64,000 bases of DNA, from positions 2,227,501-2,291,500 of the forward strand of contig NZ_CP039695.1 of NCBI RefSeq assembly GCF_005145025.1, given 5' to 3'. The notes under the pieces were generated by a model. It was given only the letters and a program-made list of their open reading frames with translations. It made no database searches and was not told the origin of the DNA. A program made the position numbers and the translations under genes. Positions 35,123-45,587 of the stretch are shown in pieces. The stretch's first letter is position 1, and every line of letters starts with the position of its first letter. Source of the stretch: Novosphingobium sp. EMRT-2 (lineage in GTDB: Bacteria > Pseudomonadota > Alphaproteobacteria > Sphingomonadales > Sphingomonadaceae).

Positions 35123-37105
35123 TCAGAGCGCGTAACCCAGCCGCTCGACCCAGGGCGCCAGCACCGGCAGCACGGGCTCCAGATGGGCGCGGTAGGAGCG
35201 CCAGCGTTCGCGCGAGCGGCTGTAGATCCCTTCCGTGACCTGCGCGTAGCTGGGCGTCCGGATATAGCCCCGCTCGCGTGCGGTTTTCTGGTGATCGAGC
35301 AGGCGATCGTCCCATTCCAGCCCCAGAAAGGCCAGCAGCGGCCGTAGCTGCCCTTCCAGGTCGTCCACCATATCCTCGTACCGCACCGTGTGGACGTTCA
35401 ACGGGAGCACCTCGCGGCAGCGGAACCAGTGCTCCATCGTGGCGGCGTACATCCTGGCGGCGTTCTCTAAGGTCAGGAAGCTCGCCATCGCCTGCGTGAT
35501 GCGGAAATTCTGCATCCAGCACGACAGCACGACGTCGCAGGGATGGCGCAACGCGAAGATGAAACGCGCGTCCGGGAACGCCCTGTGGATGAAGCCCGCA
35601 CGAAGCCCGACGAGCGGATACTTGTCGATCAGGAGCTTGTCCGCCGGAAGCGGCGCGCTCTCTTCCGCCGCGCCGAAATAGGCATCCCGCAAGCGCTGGA
35701 CATCGGCGGACGTCATCCCCGGGATACGCTGCAGATCACCCGCCGCATCCTCCAGCCGTGCCACCATCGGCTCTTCCTCGCGGACGTGGGCGCCGGCATG
35801 GCCCATCAGAATGGTGTCGAGCAGGGTCGTGCCGGATCGCAGGAACCCGCCCAGAAACGCCGGGGAGCGCCGCGCGTCGCTTACCGGCGCGTCCGTCCAG
35901 CTCGCGAACCAGGCAGGCGTAATGGCCGCGGTGCGTTCCTCGATGTAACGACAATGCTCGGTGCCATCGAATTGCGCGGCATCCGGATTTTGCGCCATCA
36001 GCGCATTCATTTCGGCAAAGCCGGCAAAGGCCTTGTCCCACTGGCCCAGGCGATCGGCGGCCTGGCCGATGAACTGGGCGCGAAGGACCGGATCGAGACT
36101 GTCGGTGACCGACCCTTCGATGCGCTCCAGCGCCTCGGCGAAATGCCCCTCGCGGCGGAGCAGCAGCGCTTCGATGTAGTCCAGGTCCGGCCCGGCCGCG
36201 ATCTTGGCCCGCGCCTCGGCGACCAGCGCCCGCAGTTCATCCAGCCGGTTCTCCTGCTCCAGCAGGATGGCGAGGTTGAGGAAGGCCCGCGCCGAAGCCG
36301 GATCGAAACGCAGCGCCATGCGGAACGCCTGTTCGGCCTGCGCGCGCTGTTCCAGCGCGGAAAAGCACACCCCGATCATCACGAAAACCTGAGGATCGCG
36401 TTCGCCGAGCCTGGCCGCCTCAGCCAGTTGCTGCAGCGCCCGGTCATGCTGGTTGTAGCGGAGAAGCGATTTGCCCAGCTCGAACCGGATCGTGGCGTTA
36501 TCGCCTTCTTCCGCGGCGGCCGCGTCGAATGCCCCCACCGCGGCTTCATGATTTCCCACGGCCGCATAGGCCCGGCCCAGATTCAGCAGGATCTGCGCCG
36601 ATCGCGGCTTCATCGCCCGCGCGCGCTCCAGCACGATAACCGCATCGGCGGCGCGTCCGCATGCGTTGAGCGCGTTGGCGTAGTTGTTGAGCAGTTCCAC
36701 ATCGCGCGGAGACTGCCGGATCAGCCGGTCGTACTGGCGCAGGGCTTCGGCCGGATCGTTCAGCGCCCGGGCTATCTCGCCCATCAGGCGGCCGCCATCC
36801 GGCGTATCGGCAATGGGCGCGCACAAATCGCGCGCCACTCCGGCATCCCCCAGGTCGAGCGCGGCCCGCGCGGCGTTGAACCGCAGGTTGGGATTGTCGG
36901 GTCTGATCGTCAGCGCTTGCCGGAACTGCGCCAGCCCTTCGCTCACCCTTCCCATCTGGCACAGGACCACGCCGGCGAATTCGATCACGGCGGCATTGCC
37001 CGGATGCGCGCGTTGCGCTTGCGTCACCAGTTGCAGCGCCTTCGCCATGTCTCCTCTTTGAAAGGCCTGCGTCGCCTGCCCCATGATGTCGGATAGATTC
37101 AACAT
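35123..37105 (-). CDS. TPR-sulfotransferase protein
   Basis: This 660-residue protein has an N-terminal TPR array (residues 1 to about 390, eight or more repeats) and a C-terminal sulfotransferase domain. The PAPS 5'-phosphosulfate loop is FLGGFLRSGTTLLDTIL, and a 3'-phosphate-like motif occurs in ARFIFALRHPCDVVLSC. Such TPR-sulfotransferases are common in sphingomonads and may modify peptides, glycans or proteins. The ATG at 37105 is the first of the TPR region. It converges with the GT-C gene, and the two stops share one TGATCA palindrome. Confidence 0.9.
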   Translation of the reverse strand: MLNLSDIMGQATQAFQRGDMAKALQLVTQAQRAHPGNAAVIEFAGVVLCQMGRVSEGLAQFRQALTIRPDNPNLRFNAARAALDLGDAGVARDLCAPIADTPDGGRLMGEIARALNDPAEALRQYDRLIRQSPRDVELLNNYANALNACGRAADAVIVLERARAMKPRSAQILLNLGRAYAAVGNHEAAVGAFDAAAAEEGDNATIRFELGKSLLRYNQHDRALQQLAEAARLGERDPQVFVMIGVCFSALEQRAQAEQAFRMALRFDPASARAFLNLAILLEQENRLDELRALVAEARAKIAAGPDLDYIEALLLRREGHFAEALERIEGSVTDSLDPVLRAQFIGQAADRLGQWDKAFAGFAEMNALMAQNPDAAQFDGTEHCRYIEERTAAITPAWFASWTDAPVSDARRSPAFLGGFLRSGTTLLDTILMGHAGAHVREEEPMVARLEDAAGDLQRIPGMTSADVQRLRDAYFGAAEESAPLPADKLLIDKYPLVGLRAGFIHRAFPDARFIFALRHPCDVVLSCWMQNFRITQAMASFLTLENAARMYAATMEHWFRCREVLPLNVHTVRYEDMVDDLEGQLRPLLAFLGLEWDDRLLDHQKTARERGYIRTPSYAQVTEGIYSRSRERWRSYRAHLEPVLPVLAPWVERLGYAL

Positions 37106-37203
37106 AGTGTCGCCGTTGATTGGTCTGGAGGGGGAACCGTAGGCATCCCCGCGCGTCCGATCCAGACCCATCTCGTGCCGGATCGCGGGCGGGGGGAATG
37201 GGC

Positions 37204-37235
37204 CAAACAAAAAGGGGCACGCTTGCGCGCGCCCC
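37204..37235 (-). terminator. Rho-independent terminator after the TonB-dependent receptor gene
   Basis: On the minus strand GGGGCGCGC and GCGTGCCCC form a 9-bp stem (one G-U) with a GCAA loop, followed by TTTTTGTTT. It lies 24 bp after the receptor stop. Confidence 0.85.
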
Positions 37236-37259
37236 TTTCCGTTTGTCCCTTGGCTGCGA

Positions 37260-40200
37260 TCAGTAGCGGATGCGCGCCGAAACGAAGAGACGACGGCCCA
37301 CGACGTCGTACAGCGACGGGTCGGTGCCCGACTGCACGTTCGGCGCGTAGGTCGGCGGCTTGCGGTTGAACAGGTTGTTCGCACCGATCCGCAGGGTCAG
37401 CTGCTTGATTTCCACCTGCGCCGCGATGTCGACGTAGGCCACCGCGCCCGGGCCAGTGAACGATTCACCCGCGAACTGCACCGCCGCACGGTTCTTCATG
37501 CTGTCGATGTAGCGCACGCGCGTCGACAGCGTGACCGGCTTGAGCACCCAGTCGAGGTTCAGGTTGCCCCTGAACTTGGGGAAGCTCGTGCCGAGACCGG
37601 CGCCGAAGTAGCTGGCCGTGCCGGCGTAGTTGATCGTCACGCCAGGCAGTTCCTCGACCTTGTAGTCGAAGAGGTAGTTGGCGGTGAAGCCAACGTTCAG
37701 CTGCGAACCCGGCTTGGCGAAGTCGGTCGGCAGACGGTAGGCCGCCTGGAAGTCAAGACCCGAGGTCTTGATCTGGCCCTGGTTGATGTACTGGAAATAG
37801 CCGTTCGCATCACCGCCCAGCGAAGCCGGAACCGAGATGGCGCTGATGTCCGGCGTGCGCGACAGGCCGGAGCAGTACGGGCTGGCGGCGCTGAGCGTCG
37901 GGTTCTTGCCGAAGTAGTTGTAGCAAGCCGCGATGATGATGTTCGGATCCGGCGAGAAGATCGTGTCCTTCAGGCGGATGTTGTAATAATCGAGCGACGC
38001 GACGAAGCGGCCGCTGTTGAACACCACACCGGCGGTCCAGGTATCGGCCTTTTCGGGCTTGAGCCCGGTGTTGCCGGACGTACCCAAGAACGCCTGCGAA
38101 CCCGGAGTCTGCACGTAGGACGCCGAGCTGACGCCCGTTCCCTGGCAAAGCGCCAGCGCAGCCGCGCCGCCGTTCTTGCGGAACGCCGTGGTGGCCGAGC
38201 AGGGGTCGAAGTACTGTGGGAACGAGCTGCCGCCCGAGAACAGTTCGCCGAAGTTCGGCGCGCGCACCGAGTGCTGGTACGAACCGCGCAGACGAACCTC
38301 ATCGATCGGCTGCCAGGTCAGTTCGGCCTTGTAGGCGCTGGAATTCTGCGGCTTGCCGTTAACGCCGTTCTGGATGTCGTTGAACGCGCTGCGCGAATGA
38401 CGATAGCCCAGCGAAAGTTCAAGCCGCTTGGCCCACGCCGCATCCGCCACCAGCGGAACCAGCACTTCGCCGAAGAAGTCGGTGAAGGTGTTGGTGCCGT
38501 GGTCCGGCGTCGCGGTGTTGAAGCCCGCGATCGGGCCGAACAGCGCGCCCGGATCGAACTTGTAGCTGAATTCGCGCCGTTCGACACCGACGTTGACCGC
38601 CAGGTCGCCCGCCGGAAGCTTCAGCACGTTGCCGGTGACGTAGCCCTGATAGATCTTCTGGGTGAAGTCGGTCTGGGTGCGGCCGGTCGCCGAAACGTAA
38701 TCGGTGCAAGCCTGCGACAGCGGCTTGATGCCGAACGGATCGAAGCCACCCGCGCAGATGCTCTTGCCGCCATCGGCGGCTTCAAGCAGGGTCTGCACCT
38801 TCTGCACATCGACGTTGCCGCGCGCGCTCTGGTTGATCTTGGTGTGGCCGTAGCTGAAGTAGGCTTCATAGCGCCAGCCGGGCGCGAACTCGCCGCGCAC
38901 GCCACCGAGGATCTGATAGACCTCGTTGGTGAAGTCCTGCTGACGCAGACCCGTGTCGAGGAAGCGCTTCGAGATGCGCACGCCTTCGGTCGCGCCCGAT
39001 CCCGTCAGGTTCGGGTCATCGCCGGTACGCGAGGCCAGGATCGTGGCAAGGTCGGCCGGGATGAAGGGATTGGTAATCGGCGCGATCAGGCCAGTGATGG
39101 TCTTGCCGCAGGTTACCAGGTTCGACTTGGCGCGCGTCGCGATGGTTCCGCAGGGGTTCTCGATCGTGGTGCCGACGGGCGTGGGCGCCAGAGCGGTGGA
39201 CGCATCGTACTTGGTGTAGTTGCCCTGCACGAACACGTCGACGGCCGGCGAGAACTCGTAGTGCGAGGTCACGAAGGCCGACTTGCGGTTCAGCGGCAGA
39301 ACCAGCAGATTCAGGTAGTCGAAGTTGTACGAATAGAAATCGGGATAGAACAGCTGGTTCGCGGCCGCGCCGTCGCTGCCGTTGGCGGCGAAGCGATAGT
39401 TGGCGACATCGACCGGGCTGTTGAAGATACCACGGCCGATCAGCGTGCCGTCGTTGTTGAACATGATGTTGCTGGCGGTCGGCGACTGCGCGGCCGAAAC
39501 GCCGTACTTGGCGAAGACCGAGTTGATCACGTTCTGATCAGGCAGATTCGTGCCGCTCGAAATGTAGCGCCCCATCGGCGGCGTGTTCGTGGTGGACGTC
39601 GCCTGCGAGGCGAACGTGCGCTGCGACTTCACCAGCTGTTCGCGCTCGGCGTACTCGACGGCGACCGCGATGTTGCCGCGGCCATCGCCGAAGTTCAGGC
39701 CGAAGGTGCCGCTGAGCTGCAGTTCGCGCGAATCAAGGTAGGGAACCGAGTTCGAGTAGGTCGCGCGCGCGTCGACACCGTGGAAATCGCGCTTCAGCAC
39801 CATGTTCACGACACCGGCGATCGCGTCCGCGCCGTAAGCCGCGCCGGCACCGCCGGTCATGACGTCGATGCGGTCGATCAGCGACTGCGGAATGGTGTTG
39901 AGGTCGACCGTCTGGTCGCTCGACGACACCATGGCGCGGCGGCCGTTGATCAGCACCAGGTTGCGGTTGGCGCCCAGGCCGCGCAGGTTGATGTTGGCCT
40001 GGCCGTTGTTGCCCGGGTTGTTCGACGTGGTGGTGCCGGCCGGATTGACCTGCGGCAGGGTGTTCAGGAAGGTGTCGAGCGTGACATCGCCGTGTTCGGT
40101 GGTCTGGTCACCGGTGACGACCGCGATCGGGCTGTTCGCCTCAAGGTTGGGACGCGCGATGCGCGAACCCGTCACGATGATGGGCGCGCCGCCGCTGTCG

Positions 40201-40307
40201 CCTTCATCCGCCGCGGTTTGAGCCTGCGCGAAAGCAGGCGTTGCGACGAGCGCAAGACCCAGTGCGGCCGGCGCGACGCCTGCCCTGAGCATGGAAGTGG
40301 TTTTCAT
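37260..40307 (-). CDS. TonB-dependent outer-membrane receptor
   Basis: This 1015-residue outer-membrane importer is energised by TonB-ExbBD. A signal peptide ends near AFAQAQ and the TonB-box region (DSGGAPIIVTGSRI) follows. The plug domain has INLRGLGANRNLVLINGRR and AAYGADAIAGVVNMVLK, and the 22-stranded barrel ends in the outer-membrane aromatic signature RLFVSARIRY. It belongs to the long sphingomonad and Caulobacter receptor type with Asn/Gly-rich plug loops. The substrate is unknown, and neither a FecIR pair nor a SusD partner is nearby. Confidence 0.96.
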   Translation of the reverse strand: MKTTSMLRAGVAPAALGLALVATPAFAQAQTAADEGDSGGAPIIVTGSRIARPNLEANSPIAVVTGDQTTEHGDVTLDTFLNTLPQVNPAGTTTSNNPGNNGQANINLRGLGANRNLVLINGRRAMVSSSDQTVDLNTIPQSLIDRIDVMTGGAGAAYGADAIAGVVNMVLKRDFHGVDARATYSNSVPYLDSRELQLSGTFGLNFGDGRGNIAVAVEYAEREQLVKSQRTFASQATSTTNTPPMGRYISSGTNLPDQNVINSVFAKYGVSAAQSPTASNIMFNNDGTLIGRGIFNSPVDVANYRFAANGSDGAAANQLFYPDFYSYNFDYLNLLVLPLNRKSAFVTSHYEFSPAVDVFVQGNYTKYDASTALAPTPVGTTIENPCGTIATRAKSNLVTCGKTITGLIAPITNPFIPADLATILASRTGDDPNLTGSGATEGVRISKRFLDTGLRQQDFTNEVYQILGGVRGEFAPGWRYEAYFSYGHTKINQSARGNVDVQKVQTLLEAADGGKSICAGGFDPFGIKPLSQACTDYVSATGRTQTDFTQKIYQGYVTGNVLKLPAGDLAVNVGVERREFSYKFDPGALFGPIAGFNTATPDHGTNTFTDFFGEVLVPLVADAAWAKRLELSLGYRHSRSAFNDIQNGVNGKPQNSSAYKAELTWQPIDEVRLRGSYQHSVRAPNFGELFSGGSSFPQYFDPCSATTAFRKNGGAAALALCQGTGVSSASYVQTPGSQAFLGTSGNTGLKPEKADTWTAGVVFNSGRFVASLDYYNIRLKDTIFSPDPNIIIAACYNYFGKNPTLSAASPYCSGLSRTPDISAISVPASLGGDANGYFQYINQGQIKTSGLDFQAAYRLPTDFAKPGSQLNVGFTANYLFDYKVEELPGVTINYAGTASYFGAGLGTSFPKFRGNLNLDWVLKPVTLSTRVRYIDSMKNRAAVQFAGESFTGPGAVAYVDIAAQVEIKQLTLRIGANNLFNRKPPTYAPNVQSGTDPSLYDVVGRRLFVSARIRY

Positions 40308-40650
40308 GATTGTTCAGCCCCTGATTCATTGGGCAGAACATGAATGCCTGCCCTTAAACTAGGCCCTGGGCAAAGCGAACGGAGAGTACCCCTTGCCCCG
40401 GATGGCTTGTGGGTGGCCAATTGCCCTAGCGCTGTAAAGGCGGCTCGCGGGGCGTGATTACGCTTTCCGTCTGCATGTAACTAAAGTGCCACACATTGTT
40501 ACAAGTGGCTCAATTCTGCCGGATTCTGCAGCCCTCCCGCTGATGCAAGGATATGACATCCGTATCGCGTGCAACAATCGAAAATTCCAAACGAAACCAT
40601 TTACGCGTAACAAGGGAAGCCTGGGTGGACGGTTGGGGCGTTCCGAGGCC
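40308..40650. other. 343-bp region upstream of the TonB-receptor gene
   Basis: No gene is seen. Because the receptor is read leftwards, this is its promoter region, plus the 3' side of the M23 peptidase gene. It is AT-richer than its surroundings between about 40480 and 40620. An inverted repeat GCCAC-N12-GTGGC lies at 40488-40509 with a TTGTTACAA palindrome inside. Two GATTC (GANTC) sites are present. I see no riboswitch fold. Confidence 0.5.
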
Positions 40651-41592
40651 CTACCCGCCGCTCGCCACGAACAGCAGCGGATCGAGCCGGCGGTCCTTCC
40701 ACTTGATGCTCCAGTGGAGGTGCGGCCCCGTGGCGCGGCCGGTCATGCCGACGAGGCCCAGCACCTGCCCCTGCCGCACCACGTCGCCCTGTTTCACCAT
40801 CAGCCGCGCGCTGTGGAGGAAGGCGCTGTTGAGGCCCATGCCGTGATCGATCATCAGCAGATTGCCTTCCAGCGTGAACGGCGCCTGCGCCGCCAGGATC
40901 ACCACGCCATCGGCCGGGGCGACGAAGGGCGTGCCCCCGCCCGGCGCGATGTCCAACCCCGAATGGTAGGCGCCCGGTTCGCCGCGATAGATGCGCTGCG
41001 AGCCGAACCGCCCGGAAATCCGCCCGCGCACCGGCCAGATGAAATCCTGGGCCCACCCCTGCGCGCCCGTGTCCATGGCGCGCGCCGCGTTGATCTGCGC
41101 CAGTTCCAGCGGCCGGCGGCGCGCGAACTCGGCACTCGGCGCGGTGCCGGGCCGCTTGCCCACCGCGACATGCTCGATCTGCCAGGCGCGCGGCGCGATC
41201 GCCAGCGGGGCGGAAATCTGCCGGCCGTCCGCCAGCGTCGCCGTCAGGACGGCGGATGCGCCGGCGTCGCGATCGAACGCCGCCAGGAACCGGCCGTCCG
41301 GCGCGATGGCCAGCGGCTGCCCGTCCAGTGCGAGCGCGCGCGTTCCACGTGGAACGCTGCCGCGCAGCCAGCCACCCTGCGTCAGCTCGCCGGACAGCGC
41401 GAAACCGTTGAGCGTGAGGCTGTTCGCGGCGGACCTGGCCGGTCCGGCCGAAACCGGAGGGGGAACGCTGGAAGCTGTGGGCACGAGCAAAGCGCGATCC
41501 TGCGCGTCGGCACCCCCGCAGACCGCGAGCGCACCAAGCGTACCCACGCCAGCAAGCGCGCGCAGCCGCGCCATTACCCGTGAACGCGGCAT
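40651..41592 (-). CDS. M23-family (LytM) peptidoglycan endopeptidase
   Basis: This exported zinc endopeptidase-like protein of about 313 residues has a signal peptide (ARLRALAGVGTLGALAV, cleaved near ADAQ). The C-terminal M23 domain has metal ligands in YHSGLDIA and in GPHLHWS, with the GGGTPFVAPADGVV segment between. It may cut cross-links during growth or division, and the intact HxH suggests activity. The ATG at 41592 is 13 bp after the DUF2093 stop; an ATG at 41574 is also possible. Confidence 0.92.
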   Translation of the reverse strand: MPRSRVMARLRALAGVGTLGALAVCGGADAQDRALLVPTASSVPPPVSAGPARSAANSLTLNGFALSGELTQGGWLRGSVPRGTRALALDGQPLAIAPDGRFLAAFDRDAGASAVLTATLADGRQISAPLAIAPRAWQIEHVAVGKRPGTAPSAEFARRRPLELAQINAARAMDTGAQGWAQDFIWPVRGRISGRFGSQRIYRGEPGAYHSGLDIAPGGGTPFVAPADGVVILAAQAPFTLEGNLLMIDHGMGLNSAFLHSARLMVKQGDVVRQGQVLGLVGMTGRATGPHLHWSIKWKDRRLDPLLFVASGG

Positions 41593-41605
41593 GGGATGCG
41601 GGGCC

Positions 41606-41809
41606 TCAGCCCTCGCCCAGCAGACGGCGCGTGGCGATTTCGGGCGTGGCATAGGCTTCCTGGCGCTCCACGCTCCAGTAGCGCAGCACGTCGAGCGGGA
41701 TCTGTTCGCCGCTGACGGCGCAGACCACATGATCGCCGGCCGAAAGCTGGCGGAAACCGTTGGGCAGGAAGTGCAGGCGCGCGGCGCGTCCGGAAGGTGA
41801 CATCAGCAT
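41606..41809 (-). CDS. DUF2093 small protein
   Basis: This 67-residue protein has a compact, conserved DUF2093 domain (HFLPNGFRQLSAGDHVVCAVSGEQIPLDVLRYWSVERQEAYATPE). The function of the family, found in alphaproteobacteria, is unknown. The ATG at 41809 follows AGGA with 8-bp spacing; a GTG at 41815 is also in frame. It lies between xseA and the M23 peptidase on the same strand with short gaps, so all three are likely one operon. Confidence 0.9.
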   Translation of the reverse strand: MLMSPSGRAARLHFLPNGFRQLSAGDHVVCAVSGEQIPLDVLRYWSVERQEAYATPEIATRRLLGEG

Positions 41810-41836
41810 GGCCACGATCCTACCCCCATGCCGCCG

Positions 41837-43339
41837 TCAAAGCAATTTGGGCTGGTTGCCCGTGTCGGTGGCCGGGCGCGCCCGTGCGGCAGCCCGTCCG
41901 GCGGGAGAGGACTGCGGAGCCGGAGACGGTGGAGCGGCGGGCGCGCCGCCCGTCGCCACATCCAGCACGCCATCCACGAATTGCAGCCGCAGCACGGGCT
42001 CGCCCGCCGCCACCGCGCGCGTCTTGACGAGGTGGCCGGCCGCGTCCGTCACCAGCACATAGCCACGGCGCAGCGGCGCTTTCGGGTCCAGTTGCAGGCG
42101 CAGCCGCTCCAGCGCGTCGACACGGCCGCGCGCCACCTCGATCCGGTGCAGCAGGCGCTCCGGCGGGAAGCGGAGCGTGGCGAGCCGCTCGCGCTCGCGA
42201 TCGAGCCGGCGAGTGAGCAGCGCAGGGCGCAAGGCCCCGGCGTGGCGGGCAAGCGCAGCCCCCGCCAGTTCGGTGCGGTGCCCCAGCGCGCGGCGCAAGC
42301 GCTCGCCCAGATCGTCGAGCCGTTGCGCCTGCCCCTGCAGCAACGCCTGCGGAGGCGGCAGGCGGCCGCCGCGCTGCTCCAGCCGTTCGCGCGCGTGGGC
42401 CAACAGGCGCACCGTGGCGCGCCGCCGCCGCGCGTCGAGATCGGCGACGAGCGCGGCCAGCTCGCCATGCACCGGCACCGCCAGTTCGGCGGCGGCGGTG
42501 GGCGTGGGCGCGCGCAGGTCGGCCGCGAAATCGGCCAGCGTGGTATCCGTCTCGTGCCCCACGGCGCTGATCACGGGGATGGTCGAGCCGGCGATGGCAC
42601 GCACCACCTCTTCCTCGTTGAAGCTCCACAGGTCCTCGATCGAGCCGCCCCCGCGTGCGACGATGACCAGATCGGGGCGCGGCACCGGCCCGCCCGGTTC
42701 CAGCGCCGAAAAGCCACGCACCGCCGCCGCGACCTGCTGCGCCGCGCCCTGCCCCTGCACCAGCACCGGCCAGACCACGACGCGGCTGGGGAAACGATCG
42801 CGCAGGCGGTGGAGGATGTCACGGATCACCGCGCCGGTGGGCGAGGTCACCACGCCGATCACGCGCGGCAGGTAAGGCAGTGCCCGCTTGCGGCGCGGAT
42901 CGAACAGGCCTTCCGCTTCCAGCCGCGCCTTGAGCTTCGCCAGCAGCGCCAGCAACGCGCCCTCGCCGGCGATCTCCATCCGGTCGATCACGATCTGGTA
43001 GTTCGACCGGCCCGGATAGGTCGTGAGCTTGCCGGTGACGATCACTTCCACGCCGTCTTCGGGCAGGAACGACAGCCGCTGCGCGTTGCCGCGCCACATC
43101 ACCCCATCAAGCCGCGCGTTCTCGTCCTTGAGCGCGCAATAGAGATGGCCCGATGCAGCGCGCTTCACGCCCGAAAGCTCGCCGCGCACGCGCACGAAGC
43201 CGAAGCGGTCCTCGACCGTGCGCTTCAATTGCGCGGAAATCTCGGACACGGACAGCGCCGCGGCGTTGTCGCCCGGCGTTTCCCTCGCTAACAGCCCGCC
43301 CGACGGATCGGCGTCATGAGGCGAAGAAGGGAAAGCCAT
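41837..43339 (-). CDS. xseA: Exodeoxyribonuclease VII large subunit
   Basis: XseA cuts single-stranded DNA to acid-soluble oligonucleotides together with XseB. The N-terminal OB-fold ([28 protein letters not shown]), [15 protein letters not shown] and [26 protein letters not shown] are family hallmarks. A long coiled, Arg-rich C-terminal region follows. Length is 500 residues. The only reasonable ATG (43339) overlaps the purD start on the other strand. A GCAGGA lies before it as a ribosome site. No xseB is adjacent. Confidence 0.96.
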   Translation of the reverse strand: MAFPSSPHDADPSGGLLARETPGDNAAALSVSEISAQLKRTVEDRFGFVRVRGELSGVKRAASGHLYCALKDENARLDGVMWRGNAQRLSFLPEDGVEVIVTGKLTTYPGRSNYQIVIDRMEIAGEGALLALLAKLKARLEAEGLFDPRRKRALPYLPRVIGVVTSPTGAVIRDILHRLRDRFPSRVVVWPVLVQGQGAAQQVAAAVRGFSALEPGGPVPRPDLVIVARGGGSIEDLWSFNEEEVVRAIAGSTIPVISAVGHETDTTLADFAADLRAPTPTAAAELAVPVHGELAALVADLDARRRRATVRLLAHARERLEQRGGRLPPPQALLQGQAQRLDDLGERLRRALGHRTELAGAALARHAGALRPALLTRRLDRERERLATLRFPPERLLHRIEVARGRVDALERLRLQLDPKAPLRRGYVLVTDAAGHLVKTRAVAAGEPVLRLQFVDGVLDVATGGAPAAPPSPAPQSSPAGRAAARARPATDTGNQPKLL

Positions 43340-44648
43340 GAATATCCTGCTGCTGGGTGGGGGTGGTCGCGAACATGCGCTCGCGTGGAAACTGGCCCAA
43401 TCGCCGCGTCTGGGCAAGCTCTATGCGGCGCCGGGCAATCCCGGCATCGCCGAATACGCCGAACTGGTGGTGCTGGACCTTGCCGACCATGCCACCGTGA
43501 TCGCCTTTTGCGAGGCGCGGGACATCGGCCTGGTCGTAGTCGGCCCCGAAGCGCCGCTGGTCGATGGCCTCGCCGACAGTCTGCGCGGCGCCGGCTTCTC
43601 CGTCTTCGGCCCGAGCAAGGCGGCGGCGCAGCTTGAAGGATCGAAGGGCTTCACCAAGGATCTGTGCACGCGGGCGAATATCCCCACGGCGGGATACGTC
43701 CGCGCCGGATCGCGCGAGGACGCGCTGGCGGCGCTGGCCCGCTTCACCGTGCCGGTGGTGATCAAGGCCGATGGTCTGGCCGCCGGCAAGGGCGTGGTCA
43801 TCGCCGAAACCGTGGCGGAGGCCGAAGCGGCGATCGCCGACATGTTCGACGGCGGCTTCGGCGAGGCCGGCGCCGAAGTCGTGATCGAGGAATTCCTGGA
43901 GGGCGAGGAAGCCAGCTTCTTCGCGCTGACCGATGGCGCCACGATCGTCCCCTTCGCCTCGGCGCAGGACCACAAGCGCGTGGGCGATGGCGATACCGGC
44001 CCCAACACCGGCGGCATGGGCGCCTACAGCCCGGCGCGGGTGCTGACCCCGGCGCTGGAAGCGCAGGCGCTGACCGAGATCATCGCGCCCACGGTCAAGG
44101 CCATGGCCGATGAGGGCATGCCCTATTCAGGCGTGCTCTATGCCGGGCTGATGCTGACGAAGCAGGGACCGAAGCTGATCGAATACAACTGCCGTTTCGG
44201 CGATCCGGAATGCCAGGTGCTGATGATGCGGCTGGAAACCGATCTGGTCGAGCTGCTGTCCGCCTGCGCCGACAGCCGGCTGGCCGCGCTGGAACCGCCG
44301 CGCTTTTCCGCCGACGTGGCGATGACGGTGGTGATGGCTGCCGGGGGCTATCCGGGCACGCCGAAGAAGGGCGGCACGATCGGCGGACTGGCCGAAGCCG
44401 AGGCCGATGGCGCGCGCGTGTTCCATGCCGGCACCGCGTTGAACCCCGATGGCGCGCTGGTGGCGAATGGCGGGCGCGTGCTCAACGTCACCGCGCGGGG
44501 ATCGACCGTGCGCGCCGCGCGCGATGCGGCCTATGCCGCGGTGGACCGGGTCGTCTTTCCCGACGGCTTCTGCCGCCGCGACATCGGCCAGAAGGAAATC
44601 GCGCGCGAGATCGAGCGCCAGAGCGGCGGGGGAAATGGGCAAGGCTGA
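43338..44648 (+). CDS. purD: Phosphoribosylamine-glycine ligase PurD (GAR synthetase)
   Basis: This is the second step of purine synthesis, an ATP-grasp ligase joining phosphoribosylamine and glycine. Family blocks are [78 protein letters not shown] and CRFGDPECQ. The length of 436 residues is normal. The start ATG overlaps that of xseA by 2 bp within a CATG. Its 3' end overlaps the next gene by 14 bp. Confidence 0.97.
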   Translation: MNILLLGGGGREHALAWKLAQSPRLGKLYAAPGNPGIAEYAELVVLDLADHATVIAFCEARDIGLVVVGPEAPLVDGLADSLRGAGFSVFGPSKAAAQLEGSKGFTKDLCTRANIPTAGYVRAGSREDALAALARFTVPVVIKADGLAAGKGVVIAETVAEAEAAIADMFDGGFGEAGAEVVIEEFLEGEEASFFALTDGATIVPFASAQDHKRVGDGDTGPNTGGMGAYSPARVLTPALEAQALTEIIAPTVKAMADEGMPYSGVLYAGLMLTKQGPKLIEYNCRFGDPECQVLMMRLETDLVELLSACADSRLAALEPPRFSADVAMTVVMAAGGYPGTPKKGGTIGGLAEAEADGARVFHAGTALNPDGALVANGGRVLNVTARGSTVRAARDAAYAAVDRVVFPDGFCRRDIGQKEIAREIERQSGGGNGQG

Positions 44649-45552
44649 CGCGCTTCTCGCGGCGCTGATCCTGCCGGTATCGACGCTGGCGGCGGGCGCG
44701 CACGCCGCTACGGCCGATGCCGCGTTTGTCGGGCACTACTACCTGTCTGGCGTCATGGAGACAGGTTCAGAGCTGCTCCTGCGGCCCGATGGCACGTTTG
44801 CGTGGTACATATCCTATGGCGCGGTGGATCAGAGCGCGGAGGGCACCTGGCTTCGCGATGGCGATGCGGTGGTGCTGACCGCCCGCCAGCCCGACCGGTC
44901 CGCGCCGCTGTTCGCGCTGGGTGGCGTCGACGTATGGGATGCCGACGCGGAAAACCGCCTGCTTGGCCGCCTGCACGACGATGCCATTGCCGCGTGGGAA
45001 GAACGGTGCGGCAGCGCGGCGGAGGCGGTGACGGCGGTGGTGGCCCCGCTTGTCGATGACGCCGCCGCTACCGCCCCGGTCGAAGCACCCGCGCCCAAGG
45101 CCGATCCGGCGCCCGCGCCCGGCTGCGCACCGTCCGACGCGCCGACGGAACCGGCCGATGCAAGCACGCTGCCCCCCGATCGCTGGCAGGGCGGCATCGC
45201 CATCGCGGTCTTTGCCGAACAGAACGGCGAGCGCATTGGGGTGAGCCGGGTAACGGCCACGCTGACGTACGCGGACGGTGCCGTGGCGAAGGTCGAAACG
45301 CGCCGGGGATGGGCTTTCCTGCCGCGCAAGGCGGGATCGCGCGCGATCCGGCTGGACCTTTCCGCCGGGTTCGCCGAGGGCCGCGACACGAGCCTGCCCC
45401 TGCCCCCGACCGAACAGGGCGTGATCCGCATCGCGCTCGACGCGCGCCAGGTGATCCCGCCCGCTTTCACCACGCTGCGCCTGCGAATCGACGGGAAGGC
45501 GCTGATTCCCGACGCCTTCGGGCGCGGCCGCTATACCAGGCCGAGCGAATAG
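44635..45552 (+). CDS. Secreted protein of unknown function with Pro-rich linker
   Basis: This 305-residue exported protein has a signal peptide ([23 protein letters not shown]). A small beta-rich domain ([39 protein letters not shown]) resembles lipocalin-like or copper-resistance-type repeats. A long Ala/Pro linker (about 150-195) and a C-terminal beta domain follow. I do not recognise a named family. The ATG at 44635 has GGCGGGGGAA before it and lies inside the end of purD, so translation is coupled. Confidence 0.8.
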   Translation: MGKADALLAALILPVSTLAAGAHAATADAAFVGHYYLSGVMETGSELLLRPDGTFAWYISYGAVDQSAEGTWLRDGDAVVLTARQPDRSAPLFALGGVDVWDADAENRLLGRLHDDAIAAWEERCGSAAEAVTAVVAPLVDDAAATAPVEAPAPKADPAPAPGCAPSDAPTEPADASTLPPDRWQGGIAIAVFAEQNGERIGVSRVTATLTYADGAVAKVETRRGWAFLPRKAGSRAIRLDLSAGFAEGRDTSLPLPPTEQGVIRIALDARQVIPPAFTTLRLRIDGKALIPDAFGRGRYTRPSE

Positions 45553-45587
45553 CCCGACCGTTCAAGACAACCGGCCAGCCCGGCGGT

